Source: Bog-473 sp963725895 | GTDB lineage: Bacteria > Actinomycetota > Acidimicrobiia > Acidimicrobiales > RAAP-2 | Assembly (NCBI GenBank): GCA_963725895.1 | Contig: CAVSAJ010000003.1 | Coordinates: forward strand, 1,178,001 to 1,242,000 | DNA length: 64,000 nt | Reading direction: 5' to 3' | Shown here: positions 1 to 8,709 of the stretch, piece after piece | How the letters are laid out: each line of letters opens with the position of its first letter | Numbering within the stretch: position 1 is the first letter of the stretch | Program-made: the position numbers and the translations under genes | The notes under the pieces: model-generated | Told to the model about the DNA's origin: nothing | Database searches by the model: none | What the model saw: the letters and a program-made list of their open reading frames with translations, nothing else

Positions 1-476
1 CGCCTCTCGCTAAGCCGAGCGCAGTATGGGCATAGGTCCGAGTCGGGATGCTCACTCCAACGGCGCTGAAGTGCGCCGTATTCGATGGCCGTACCGCACC
101 AGGTCTGGGAGGCGGACTGATCGGTTAGATGCCAGGCCGCTGCGTCCGCCAGTCCTCTATCGGATCGAGCTGCAGCGGGCAACAAAACGACATGCAGTCC
201 CATCTCATGGGTCACGTTGGCGTCCTCCCTGAATGGGACTTAGCCGTTTGACCGAGTTCCGTGGCGAGACGGTTCTATAGCCTTGAGATCGGTTCCACCC
301 TTAGCAAGTTCTCTCCACCGTATGGGTGGTCGACTCTTCCCTGATAGGGACAATGGTCCTGTATCTCAGCTATCCGGCGGTCGGGGGCAGGCTGGCTCGC
401 TCAATCGGGGAAACGGGGGCGGAATACTCCCCTCGAGGATTTTTGACCCGCCGTCCAGGTGAAAGACTGACCATCA
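1..476. other. Left edge, no recognisable gene
   Basis: I see no convincing coding region here. A 68-codon open frame at 26-232 (+) is rich in Arg and Pro, has no recognisable motif and no ribosome-binding site that would support it. The stretch lies on the 3' side of the tRNA-Gly gene together with the broken HNH and integrase genes, so it probably belongs to the same decayed integrated element. That is inference from position only. Confidence 0.3.
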
Positions 477-1082
477 GTGGCGGACTGGATCAGCGATAGC
501 ACGATCAAAACATTGTTCGCGATGTCGGGCAACGTGTGCGCCTTTCGCGAGTCTGAGGGCAGGGTGCCTGCACGTGAGCAGCGCCTACCGATCCGGGATG
601 GGATTCAGTGATGGCTCGCATTTGCCACATCGCGGGCCGGCGCCCGGGCAGCGCCAGATACGACGACACAATGACCGACGAAGATCGAAACGGCTTCAAC
701 AACCTGATTCTCATGTGCCCGAGCCATCACGTCTTGATTGACAATCTGGAGCCAAACCGATTCACCGTCGCAATCCTCCAGGAAATGAAGGCAAAGGCGC
801 TCGAGGCCAACGGGCCGAAGATGGGCTCTCAAGGTTGGGCGACCGATTCGCAACTGGATCGGTATGTCACCTTCGCAGCGGTTGCGTTAGAGCGGCAGTA
901 TGCCGGTGAGGATGCTTCGGTCACCCGTCATGTGAACTTGACTGGACGGGCCGATGCAACGTTCGCGACAACCGGAGTGCTTTCAGTTAGAGACGAGCCA
1001 CGAGACGAACCCGACCAATCGGAGCGAGACCGGTACGCCGTCCAAATACGGCAGATTCTTGGTTACGACAACGTCCTTTCGC

Positions 1083-1629
<547 letters not shown>

Positions 1630-1667
1630 GAATCGGAGCGCAGTCTAAAGCCTCTACTCTCGACCCC

Positions 1668-2048
1668 GTGGACACGCTGTTCGATCGAGTGGGGGGTGAG
1701 CAGTTCTTCTTCGACCTGGTCGATCGCTTCTATGAGGGTGTCGCCGGTGACCCATTGCTGCGTCCGCTCTATCCCGAGGACCTTGCAGAGTCGTCACGCC
1801 ATCTCGCACTGTTCCTCACCCAGTACTGGGGCGGTCCAGGAACCTATAGCGAGGTGCGCGGACACCCACGGCTGCGCATGCGTCACGCCCCCTTCGTGAT
1901 CGGTTCGCCCGAGCGCGACGCCTGGTTACGCCACATGCTCGGTGCATTGCTCACCTTGGAGGAGGCCGAGCGGATCTCGGCGGCCGATGCGGTCGAGCTG
2001 AAGGAATACCTCGAGATGGCCGCCAACTCGCTCGTCAACTCTCCATAG
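1668..2048 (+). CDS. glbO: Group II truncated haemoglobin (TrHbO type)
   Basis: This 126-residue protein, starting at GTG 1668, has the length and motifs of group II truncated haemoglobins. It contains FYEGVAGDP with the B-helix Tyr (Y22), the YWGGP turn (52-57), RMRHAPFVIG with the proximal haem-ligand His (H73) and the characteristic G-helix Trp (W86) in AWLRHML. Family members bind O2 and NO in the cytoplasm and are linked to oxygen delivery or NO detoxification. The gene stands alone between the tRNA and a converging enoyl-CoA hydratase, whose stop lies about 30 bp away. Confidence 0.93.
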   Translation: MDTLFDRVGGEQFFFDLVDRFYEGVAGDPLLRPLYPEDLAESSRHLALFLTQYWGGPGTYSEVRGHPRLRMRHAPFVIGSPERDAWLRHMLGALLTLEEAERISAADAVELKEYLEMAANSLVNSP

Positions 2049-2078
2049 GAGACGCGAGCCGCACGAGGTAGCAGGCGC

Positions 2079-2891
2079 TCAGTCTTTGAAGTCGGGTACT
2101 CGTCCCTCTTTGCGAGCCGCCACCGCCTCCTCGAAGTTCTTGGTCGTGATGCGCACGAAGAGCTGGGCGGTCCCCTCTGCGTCCATGTGCGATTGGAGGC
2201 TGCTGGCGTCGAGGCTGTTCCACAGCTGGCGCTTGGTGAGTTCGACGCCGGCCCGGCTCCACACGTTGATCTGGTCAGCCAGCTCGAAGCAGGCCGGCAA
2301 CAGATCGGTACCGGGGACGACCCGAGAGACGAGTCCGATCCGATCGGCCTCGGCGGCGTCGACGTCGCGTCCCGTCAGCATGATCTCGGCCGCCCGCGAC
2401 TGGCCCACTGCGCGCGGCAGGAGGAAGCTGATCCCGAGCTCGGCCGCGGTCAGGCCGTTGTTGATCCCGGCCGCCCTGAAGTAAGCGTCCTCCGAGGCGA
2501 TCCGGATGTCGGCCGCAAGGGCGAGGCAGAAGCCTCCGCCGATCGCGGCGCCGTTGACCGCTGCGATCACCGGCTGGTGCAGCCGGCGGATCGTGGCGAT
2601 GACGTCGTCGAGCATTTCCATCGAGCGCAGGGCGATCGTGGGGAGCGTCAATCCCTCGATGTTCGGCATCGTCCCCGGGTTCTCGTGGTCAGCCCCAGAA
2701 CAGAACCCACGGCCCGCACCGGTGATGACCACGATGCGCACCTCGTTGTCGCTTCCGATCTCGCGCAATGCGTCTCGGAACGGGATCATCACGTCGAAGG
2801 CCATCGCGTTCATGCGCTCGGGGCGATTGAGGGTGACCACCGCGACGCGGGGGTGCGGCCGGCTGATTTCAGTAAAGGACATGCGCGGCAT
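2079..2891 (-). CDS. Enoyl-CoA hydratase/isomerase family protein
   Basis: A crotonase-fold protein of 270 residues. The N-terminal block VAVVTLNRPERMNAM is followed by the first oxyanion-hole segment GAGRGFCSGAD, the second NGAAIGGGFCLALAADIRIAS, and an NGLTAAELG segment that supplies a candidate catalytic Glu. Family members hydrate or isomerise acyl-CoA double bonds; the exact substrate cannot be read from the sequence. Two in-frame ATGs lie close together (2891 and 2882), and either could be the start. It lies about 50 bp downstream of the RDD gene on the same strand and may be co-transcribed with it. Confidence 0.88.
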   Translation of the reverse strand: MPRMSFTEISRPHPRVAVVTLNRPERMNAMAFDVMIPFRDALREIGSDNEVRIVVITGAGRGFCSGADHENPGTMPNIEGLTLPTIALRSMEMLDDVIATIRRLHQPVIAAVNGAAIGGGFCLALAADIRIASEDAYFRAAGINNGLTAAELGISFLLPRAVGQSRAAEIMLTGRDVDAAEADRIGLVSRVVPGTDLLPACFELADQINVWSRAGVELTKRQLWNSLDASSLQSHMDAEGTAQLFVRITTKNFEEAVAARKEGRVPDFKD

Positions 2892-2941
2892 CGTAGAGGG
2901 CAGCGTCCGGGGCTCCAGGAGGACCGGACGACGTCTTCGAG

Positions 2942-3487
2942 CTAGGCGCTCGGCCCCCCGCGCTTGCTCAGCCCGTCCTTGCGGGCGATCCAGCGGAGGC
3001 GGGCGGCACGGGCGTCCCAGTCGTACACCACCGCGGTCCCGGCGATGAAGTCGTCGAGCCCACGTCGCTCCCGCTGGTAGATGATGCCGAGGAAGCCGAT
3101 CCCCAAGGTGAGGAACAAGGTGACGGCCACCCCGATCGTGCGGCGGGCAGCCTGACCAACGCGGATTGGCCCGCCTTCCTTGGTGACCACTTGGAGGCCG
3201 AAGATCGCCATGCCCAGGGTCTTCCCGCTCACTGCCCACTGGTAGGTGTAATAGAAGAACTCCCAGACGACGAGGGTGCTGAACGCGACGATCTGGTGGT
3301 TGGTGATCGTGTAATACCGCCCGCTGACGAGCTTGATCGCCACATTGAGCAGCGCAACGCCCAGCGTGTAGAGGCCCCACGACACCCCGATGTCAGCGCC
3401 GAAGGCCACGAGCCGGCTGACGGCTCCGGCATAGTGACCCTGGCGGCCGACCGTCATCTCGGGGGCGGGCATCGGCACCGTCGTCAC
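2942..3487 (-). CDS. RDD family membrane protein
   Basis: The protein begins with the RDD signature (SRLVAFGADIG, the Arg and Asp inside the first membrane segment) and has three hydrophobic segments: about residues 18-48, 60-85 and 108-135. The C-terminus is cytosolic and basic. RDD proteins are small multi-pass membrane proteins of mostly unknown role, some implicated in ion or metabolite transport. I chose GTG 3487 because it overlaps the stop of the upstream gene (GTGA), which suggests translational coupling; ATG 3472 is the alternative. Pairing with the nonapeptide-repeat protein is the notable context. Confidence 0.8.
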   Translation of the reverse strand: MTTVPMPAPEMTVGRQGHYAGAVSRLVAFGADIGVSWGLYTLGVALLNVAIKLVSGRYYTITNHQIVAFSTLVVWEFFYYTYQWAVSGKTLGMAIFGLQVVTKEGGPIRVGQAARRTIGVAVTLFLTLGIGFLGIIYQRERRGLDDFIAGTAVVYDWDARAARLRWIARKDGLSKRGGPSA

Positions 3488-3966
3488 GGCGCTGTGCCTT
3501 TGGGCGCGACCAGCTGCGGGGGACCCTCGGGCCACATGGCCAGACGGCGGCCGCGGCCGACGATCCGGTTCCCCCAGCGCAGGACGAAGTCGTCGAGGCC
3601 CACGCCCTGGGCGCGGATCACGTCGAGGATCTCTGTCAGGACGCCTGTGGTCGAGCGGGCGATGATTGATCCGAGCTCCGTCTGCTCCACCAGCGCGTCG
3701 ATGTTGATCTCCTCGACGATGGCGTTGATGTCGAGCCGCTCGATGATCTTTTGGATGTCGACGCGCTCGACGATCTTTTCGATGTCGACCCGGTCGACGA
3801 TCTGGTCCACGTCGACACGTTGGACGATCGCGTCGATGTCGACCTTCTCGAGGATGGCATCGATGTCGATGGCGTCGACGATCATCGGCACGATGCGCTC
3901 GGCGAGCGATTGCGCCAGCTGCTCGACCCGGGTGCCGATCGGGTTGCTCACCGGTCTCTCGGCCAA
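3484..3966 (-). CDS. Nonapeptide-repeat protein coupled to RDD protein
   Basis: This 160-residue protein is dominated by at least seven successive nine-residue units from about residue 36 to 98: VDIDAIVQR, VDVDQIVDR, VDIEKIVER, VDIQKIIER, LDINAIVEE, INIDALVEQ, TELGSIIAR. The consensus is V-D-[IV]-x-x-[IV]-[VI]-x-R/E, with hydrophobic residues at fixed places and strong charge, as in a regular solenoid or amphipathic helical array. There is no signal peptide or membrane segment. The start is TTG 3966, supported by an AGGA ribosome-binding site about nine bases upstream; no ATG or GTG fits. Its stop overlaps the start of the RDD gene, so the two probably act together at the membrane. The function is not known to me. 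Confidence 0.8.
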   Translation of the reverse strand: MAERPVSNPIGTRVEQLAQSLAERIVPMIVDAIDIDAILEKVDIDAIVQRVDVDQIVDRVDIEKIVERVDIQKIIERLDINAIVEEINIDALVEQTELGSIIARSTTGVLTEILDVIRAQGVGLDDFVLRWGNRIVGRGRRLAMWPEGPPQLVAPKGTAP

Positions 3967-4084
3967 TGTGACATTCCTGTGATCTTCTCACCCCAGCACC
4001 GCGGCAAGTGGGACATCGATCGGGTACCGTCGAACTGGTCGGGGCAGATGACGACGACGAGGACCAGCGGAAGGAGCAGGAGCC

Positions 4085-4855
4085 GTGGAGTACGAGCGTT
4101 ATGACGACGGAGTCCCCTCATGGGTCGATCTGGGAAGCCCTGATCTGGCCAAGGCCAAGGTCTTCTATGGCGGCCTGTTCGGCTGGGAATGCCCCGACGG
4201 ACCGCCCGAGGCAGGGGGTTATTCGGTGTGCCTCTTGAACGGCAAGACGGTGGCCGGGCTTGGCCCTCAGATGAACCCTGACTTTCCGCCGGTCTGGATG
4301 ACCTATGTCAACGTCGACGACGCTGACGCCACGGTGGCCAAGGCGTCGGCAGGCGGCGGCACGATCTTCGCGCCGCCGATGGACGTCCTCGACGTCGGCC
4401 GCATGGCCATCCTGGCGGATCCACTAGGGGCCGTCTTCGGTCTGTGGCAGCCCAAGTCCCACATGGGCGCCCAAGTGGTGAACGAGCCGGGATCCCTCTG
4501 TTGGAACGAGCTCATCACGACCGATCTCGATGCATCGAAGGCCTTCTACAAGGCCGTCTTCGGCTGGGACGCAGAGGACCAGGGTCCTCCGGGCGGCCCA
4601 CCGGCCTACACCGAGTGGAAGATCGCCGGGCGTTCGGTGGGAGGGATGATGCTCAAGCACGGTGACATGCCCGCCGAGATGCCGCCGAACTGGGGCGTGT
4701 ACTTCGCCGTGGCCGACACGGATGCGACGGTGGCCAAGGCCGAGCAGCTCGGCGGTGCGGTCTTCATGGGGCCGACCGACATCGAGCCGGGCCGTTTCGC
4801 GGTCCTGGCCGACGACCAGGGCGTCGTCTTCAACGTCCTCAAGCTCAAGTCGTAG
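4085..4855 (+). CDS. Two-domain VOC (glyoxalase/bleomycin-resistance fold) protein
   Basis: The 256-residue protein consists of two vicinal-oxygen-chelate modules. The first starts at PSWVDLGSPDLAKAKVFYGGLFGW and the second at CWNELITTDLDASKAFYKAVFGW; each ends with the family's GR(M/F)AVLADxxGxVF strand. Such tandem VOC proteins are common in actinobacteria and act as small-molecule-binding proteins or metal-dependent lyases and dioxygenases; no specific substrate can be assigned. The start is GTG 4085, preceded by a purine-rich GGAAGGAGCAGGAG stretch. It is followed after 11 bases by an aldo/keto reductase gene on the same strand, probably one transcript. Confidence 0.87.
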   Translation: MEYERYDDGVPSWVDLGSPDLAKAKVFYGGLFGWECPDGPPEAGGYSVCLLNGKTVAGLGPQMNPDFPPVWMTYVNVDDADATVAKASAGGGTIFAPPMDVLDVGRMAILADPLGAVFGLWQPKSHMGAQVVNEPGSLCWNELITTDLDASKAFYKAVFGWDAEDQGPPGGPPAYTEWKIAGRSVGGMMLKHGDMPAEMPPNWGVYFAVADTDATVAKAEQLGGAVFMGPTDIEPGRFAVLADDQGVVFNVLKLKS

Positions 4856-4866
4856 CGAGGAGGGCC

Positions 4867-6375
4867 ATGGAACGCCGACGCCTCGGCCGAACGGGCCACG
4901 AGAGCAGCATCGCCATCCTCGGTGGGGCCGCCTGTTGGTCGGCGACCGTCGAGGAGGCCGGGGCGTGGTTGCAGCTCGCCCTCGACCACGGCGTGAACCA
5001 CCTTGACATCGCGCCCCAATACGGTGCCGCCGAGGCAGTGGTCGGCCCGAACCTGGCTGCCCACCGCGACGAGCTCTTCATCGCGGGCAAGACGCTCCGG
5101 GCCAATCCAGACGGCGTGGCGGAACAGTTCGACACGACCCGGCGCCTGCTCAACGCCGAGGTCCTCGACCTCTACCAGGCCCACGGCGTGACCACGATCG
5201 AGGAGTTGGATCGTCGGTCGCCAGCCCTCGAACGCATCATTTCCTTCCGCGGCGCGGGGCGCACTCGCTTTGCTGGCATCACGGGGCACGATCTCGAGGT
5301 GCCCCGGGTGCACCTCGAGGCCCTCCGCCGCTTCGACCTCGACACCGTGATGTTCCCGGTGTATCCGGCGCTGTGGGCCCGGCCCGAGTATCGCGAGCCC
5401 GCCGAGGAGCTCCTGGCACTGTGTGCCGCGCGTGACATCGGCGTCATGGCGATCAAGGCGGTGGCACGCCGGCCCTGGGCCGACCACCGTCCACTCGCCG
5501 ACGCCATCGCCGGCAGCCCCGCCACGTCCGCCCGTTGGGCCTCGTCGTGGTACGAACCCCAGCACGACGACGAGGCGATGGATCGTGGCGTGCACTTCGC
5601 CCTGTCGGTGCCGGGCGTCCATGGCTTTTGCACGCCGGGCGACATCGCGCTCTTGCCGCGTGTGCTGGCGTCGGCCGAGCGCTTCGCACCAATGGACGAA
5701 GCCGGCCGCGCGGCGGCGGTCGACGCCATGGCTGCGGAGGAGCTGATCTTCCCCATGCCGCGCTCGAGTCGCCGCTCAACCCTCGCGGATCGCCTCGACG
5801 ACGGTGCGGAACGATGCGTCCTCGCCCGGGTCGGGCGGCGGCGACACGACAATGCCCTGCCCGAGACCCCCGAAGCGCTCGAGCAGGATGCCCGGCAGCT
5901 CGGAGAACGTGCCGCAGGGCACGAGCGTCTCGAGCACCTCGTCCGAGAGGACGCCAGCCAGGTCGTCCCAACGGTCGTGACGAACGAGGTCGCGCAGGCG
6001 CGGGCCGAGGTCGTCCCACCCGTAGAGCTCGAGGGTCGGGGCGTAGGCGGGGGTGGAGTACAAGAACGCGAGGAGGCGGCGTTGGCGCTCCCGCTCGGCG
6101 AGCACCCCGGCCTCCGTCGCCGCCGTCACGACCGGGGTGCCGATGACCATCTCGAAACGGGTGCGCCCCAGGTCACGTCCGGCCTCGGCCGCCCCCTCTT
6201 CGAGCGCCGGGAGGCACACCTCGAGGAGGTAGCGCGGGTTCGAATTGGTGGGGTGGCTCACGAACCCGTCCGCCACGGCTCCGGCCAGCGCGCACGCTCG
6301 CCGCTGGACGCCCCCGAGGTACAGGCGCGGCGCTGCCGTCTCGCCGTCGGGGCCGGGATTGAAGTACGGCTGTAG
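4867..6375 (+). CDS. Aldo/keto reductase with an anomalous C-terminal extension
   Basis: Residues 1 to about 298 (4867-5760) form an aldo/keto reductase: RRLGRTG start, catalytic tetrad D47, Y52 (HLDIAPQYG), K75 (FIAGKT) and H106 (LYQAHG). These enzymes reduce carbonyls with NADPH. The frame then continues without a stop to 6375, adding about 200 Arg/Glu-rich residues of no recognisable fold. This extension lies entirely opposite the LLM oxidoreductase gene (5776-6810, minus). A 600-bp tail-to-tail overlap is unusual, so I suspect the true stop was lost to a point change or indel near 5750-5775. The start ATG 4867 follows a GAGGAGG ribosome-binding site. Confidence 0.75.
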   Translation: MERRRLGRTGHESSIAILGGAACWSATVEEAGAWLQLALDHGVNHLDIAPQYGAAEAVVGPNLAAHRDELFIAGKTLRANPDGVAEQFDTTRRLLNAEVLDLYQAHGVTTIEELDRRSPALERIISFRGAGRTRFAGITGHDLEVPRVHLEALRRFDLDTVMFPVYPALWARPEYREPAEELLALCAARDIGVMAIKAVARRPWADHRPLADAIAGSPATSARWASSWYEPQHDDEAMDRGVHFALSVPGVHGFCTPGDIALLPRVLASAERFAPMDEAGRAAAVDAMAAEELIFPMPRSSRRSTLADRLDDGAERCVLARVGRRRHDNALPETPEALEQDARQLGERAAGHERLEHLVREDASQVVPTVVTNEVAQARAEVVPPVELEGRGVGGGGVQEREEAALALPLGEHPGLRRRRHDRGADDHLETGAPQVTSGLGRPLFERREAHLEEVARVRIGGVAHEPVRHGSGQRARSPLDAPEVQARRCRLAVGAGIEVRL

Positions 6376-6810
6376 GCGCGTCATTCGATAGTGCGTGCTC
6401 TCATAGGCGGGCGCCTCACCAGACGCGAACGAGGCGAAGGCGGCCCGGACCGCACCGACGTAGTCGCCCAGGCGCCCGATGGGGTCCTTGCCGAAGGGCA
6501 CGGCATAGCGGTCCTCGATGTTCTGGCGGATCTGTGTCCCGAGGCCGAGTTCGAATCGGCCACCACTCAGCTTGGCCAGATCCCACGCGGCGTACGCCAC
6601 CAAGGTCGGACTCCGCGTGAAGGCCAGCGCGACGCTGGTCCGCACAGTGATCCGACTGGTGTGTTCGGCGCACAAGAGCGCGACGGCCAGGCCGTCGTGC
6701 ACGGTCTCCGCGACATGGAGCCCGTCGTAGCCGAGTTGTTCGACGCGCTGTGCGTGCTCGATCGCGTCACGAAGCGACAGGCGCGGGTCCATGCCCGCAT
6801 AGACCCTCAC
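5776..6810 (-). CDS. LLM-class flavin/F420-dependent oxidoreductase
   Basis: A 344-residue luciferase-like monooxygenase fold protein. Typical family segments are present: GYDGLHVAETVHDG, TSVALAFTRSP, LAKLSGGRFELGLGTQ and the GGVQRRACALAG region. In actinobacteria such proteins usually use coenzyme F420, but FMN use cannot be excluded from sequence. GTG 6810 is chosen because it overlaps the TGA of the upstream enoyl-CoA hydratase (GTGA), which indicates coupling. It forms an operon with the hydratase and the SnoaL-like gene upstream, suggesting joint oxidation of an acyl-CoA or hydrophobic substrate. Its 3' end converges on the aldo/keto reductase frame. Confidence 0.88.
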   Translation of the reverse strand: MRVYAGMDPRLSLRDAIEHAQRVEQLGYDGLHVAETVHDGLAVALLCAEHTSRITVRTSVALAFTRSPTLVAYAAWDLAKLSGGRFELGLGTQIRQNIEDRYAVPFGKDPIGRLGDYVGAVRAAFASFASGEAPAYESTHYRMTRLQPYFNPGPDGETAAPRLYLGGVQRRACALAGAVADGFVSHPTNSNPRYLLEVCLPALEEGAAEAGRDLGRTRFEMVIGTPVVTAATEAGVLAERERQRRLLAFLYSTPAYAPTLELYGWDDLGPRLRDLVRHDRWDDLAGVLSDEVLETLVPCGTFSELPGILLERFGGLGQGIVVSPPPDPGEDASFRTVVEAIREG

Positions 6811-7604
6811 GTCGGCGCGCTGTCGCGTCCCGTGTTCTGTTGCCGTCCACGGGCCACGATCCTCTCGCGCTCGGTGGCCAGGCGGGACTGGTCGAATCGC
6901 TCCTCCATCCACTGCCGGGACCAACGGTTCTCGGCGGCGAGGGCGTCTGCCCCAGCCAGGGCGCCCATCTCGGCGTAGCCCCGTCGGAACTCCCGGATGT
7001 ACTCGTTCGGGATCGATGCGATGGTTGCTGCCAGCTCGTGGGCGCGCTGCAGCAGGTCGTCGTGTGCGACCACCTCGACGACCAGGCCCCAGTCGCGCGC
7101 CGTCGCGGCGTCGATGTAGTCGCCCGTAAAGCTCATTCGGCGAGCCCGGTCGATGCCGATCAGCTGCGGGAGGCGGATGGTCATGCCTCCGCCCGGCATG
7201 ACGCCGACACGCGCGTGGGTGTCGGCGAAGGTGGCCCGCTCCGACGCGATGAGGAAGTCGCAGCACATGGCCAGCTCGAGGCCACCGGTCACGGTGGGCC
7301 CGTTGATCGCTCCGATGATCGGGCCTTCGTGGGGCGGCAGCATGCCGTCGAAGCGAACCGGGTTGCGCTGGCGCTCCTGTTGGACCGAGCGCTGTTCCGT
7401 GGCGAGCGCCTTGAGGTCGATGCCCGCACAGAATGCGGGGTCCGCACCGGTGAGCACGATGCAGCCGACGTCGTCCCGTTCGTCGAGGTCGGCGATTGCC
7501 GCATCGAGCTCGTTGTGGAGCTCGGCCGAGATCGCATTGCGGGACTCAGGGCGGTTCAAGGTGACTGTCGCGACACGATCCTCCACCTCGACGAGCACCA
7601 GCAT
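6807..7604 (-). CDS. Enoyl-CoA hydratase/isomerase family protein
   Basis: This 265-residue crotonase-fold protein has VATVTLNRPESRNAIS at the start, GADPAFCAGIDLK (first oxyanion-hole block), NGPTVTGGLELAMCCDFLIAS (second block) and THARVGVMPGGGMT before the C-terminal helices. The GGLELA Glu is a candidate catalytic acid. It starts at ATG 7604 and its stop overlaps the next gene's GTG. It differs clearly from the hydratase at 2079-2891, so the two are paralogues with probably different substrates. The neighbours (SnoaL-like, LLM) suggest a small catabolic operon. Confidence 0.88.
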   Translation of the reverse strand: MLVLVEVEDRVATVTLNRPESRNAISAELHNELDAAIADLDERDDVGCIVLTGADPAFCAGIDLKALATEQRSVQQERQRNPVRFDGMLPPHEGPIIGAINGPTVTGGLELAMCCDFLIASERATFADTHARVGVMPGGGMTIRLPQLIGIDRARRMSFTGDYIDAATARDWGLVVEVVAHDDLLQRAHELAATIASIPNEYIREFRRGYAEMGALAGADALAAENRWSRQWMEERFDQSRLATERERIVARGRQQNTGRDSAPT

Positions 7605-7655
7605 CAGGCGTCCCTCCTTGCGCGTTGCCTTGTTGTGCGGCCCTGCGGCACGACG

Positions 7656-8056
7656 TCACTCACCCCCGGCTGGGGCGCCGGGCACCAGCCCTTCGAAGGT
7701 GACGACCCGCCGGATCGCTCCGGAGCCGTTGAGCGAGCCGAACTCCAGCCTTCCATCGCAGCGCCCCCGCGCTCCAATCGTTGCCACCTGTAACGGAAGT
7801 AGCCGTGGTGCAGGTCGAGGGCGCTGGTGCGGCGGAGAATGACGGGCCGTCGTTCGGCGCAGCGATACATCGCGAACGCTTCGCTCAGCCCAACCGGGCC
7901 CTCGAAGACGGCCTCGGGGCTGATGTAGACGAAGTCGGGTGCGACGTGACGACGAAGGCTCGCGAGTCTCGCTTCGTCGTCCTCGTCGAACACGGAATTC
8001 ATGAGATGGTCGATTCGAGTCGCGACGTCCTCTGCTTCGTGGTCTTGTCCGAACAT
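7656..8056 (-). CDS. SnoaL-like / NTF2-fold protein, apparent frameshift
   Basis: The N-terminal frame from ATG 8056 reads a small NTF2-like protein: MNSVFDEDDEARLASL, VAPDFVYISPEAVFEG, then HHGYFRYRWQ. Its natural C-terminus, ending GAIRRVVTFEGLVPG, is found in a different frame and stops at 7656. The join is at about 7770-7795, and the total length (401 bp) fits one lost base. The unshifted frame instead continues to 7604 with an Arg/Ser-rich tail that does not look native, although its stop happens to overlap the next ATG. SnoaL-like proteins are ligand-binding or isomerase folds. I think an indel, real or technical, is more likely than a native alternative tail. Confidence 0.65.
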
Positions 8057-8121
8057 GCGACCAGTCTCGCAGAGCGCGCGCGCCCGCGACTGGGTGACGC
8101 CGACCAGATCAGTCGGCCGGA

Positions 8122-8709
8122 TCAGACCTGCGAGTCCCGTTCGCTGAGCAAGAGGGCGAAGCAGTCGGCATCGTGCTGCGCGCCGTCGATACGCTCCCAG
8201 CCCCGCAACGTGGCCTCACGGCAGAATCCAGCGGCTTCGGCTGTGCGGACCGACGCGATGTTCCACGGTTCCACGAAGAGATGCAGGCGCGGGATGCCAA
8301 GCTGGTCGAAGGCGAAGGCAACGACGGCGCGCAGGGCGCTGGCAGCGAGGCCGCGCCCCCGCGCGGCACTGACCAGCCAGTAGCCGATGGACGCCCGGCC
8401 GCTTTCGATCTCTTGCAACCAGAGACCGATGGAGCCGAGCCCGGCCCTGGGATCTTCTTCGTGGGCGATGACGAAGGAGAATCCGTCACCCTCGCTGGCC
8501 CTCGAGTGCTGTCGCTCGATGAAGGCGCGGCCGGCGTCGTCGGTGTAGGTCGAAGGGACCGAAGAAATGGACGGGATCATGGGGTCGGCTGAGGCCTGTC
8601 GCACCATTGCGAGGTCGGAGACGCTGTAGGCCCGCAATACGACCGGCGGGGATGCGAGCTGGGGTACCCGCAGTGGGGGAGCGAACGCCTCGAGGTCGAA
8701 GGCAGTCAT
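8122..8709 (-). CDS. GNAT family N-acetyltransferase (RimJ/RimL-like)
   Basis: A GNAT-fold protein of 195 residues. The acetyl-CoA-binding motif A region is YWLVSAARGRGLAASAL, preceded by a GSIGLWLQ strand and followed by NIASVRTAEAAGF, the hallmark of RimJ/RimL-type enzymes that acetylate protein N-termini or small amines. The ATG at 8709 overlaps the stop of the 420-residue putative nuclease (ATGA), so its translation is coupled to the methyltransferase cassette. Whether it works with that cassette or is merely carried behind it is unknown. Confidence 0.85.
   Translation of the reverse strand: MTAFDLEAFAPPLRVPQLASPPVVLRAYSVSDLAMVRQASADPMIPSISSVPSTYTDDAGRAFIERQHSRASEGDGFSFVIAHEEDPRAGLGSIGLWLQEIESGRASIGYWLVSAARGRGLAASALRAVVAFAFDQLGIPRLHLFVEPWNIASVRTAEAAGFCREATLRGWERIDGAQHDADCFALLLSERDSQV

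Noticed and set aside
26..232. 68-codon plus-strand frame at the left edge
   Set aside because: Arg/Pro-rich with no motif or start signal; probably chance in GC-rich DNA.
4020..4036. GGGTACCGTCGAAC shared with 11840-11856, as a common promoter element
   Set aside because: Only two copies were noticed, at different distances and orientations to genes; in GC-rich DNA this may be chance. Not supported enough to annotate.
7604..7655. Native C-terminal tail of the SnoaL-like protein ending at 7604, coupled by TGATG to the hydratase
   Set aside because: The overlap is suggestive, but the tail is Arg/Ser-rich, whereas another frame supplies the expected VVTFEGL ending with a stop at 7656. I judged the overlap coincidental.
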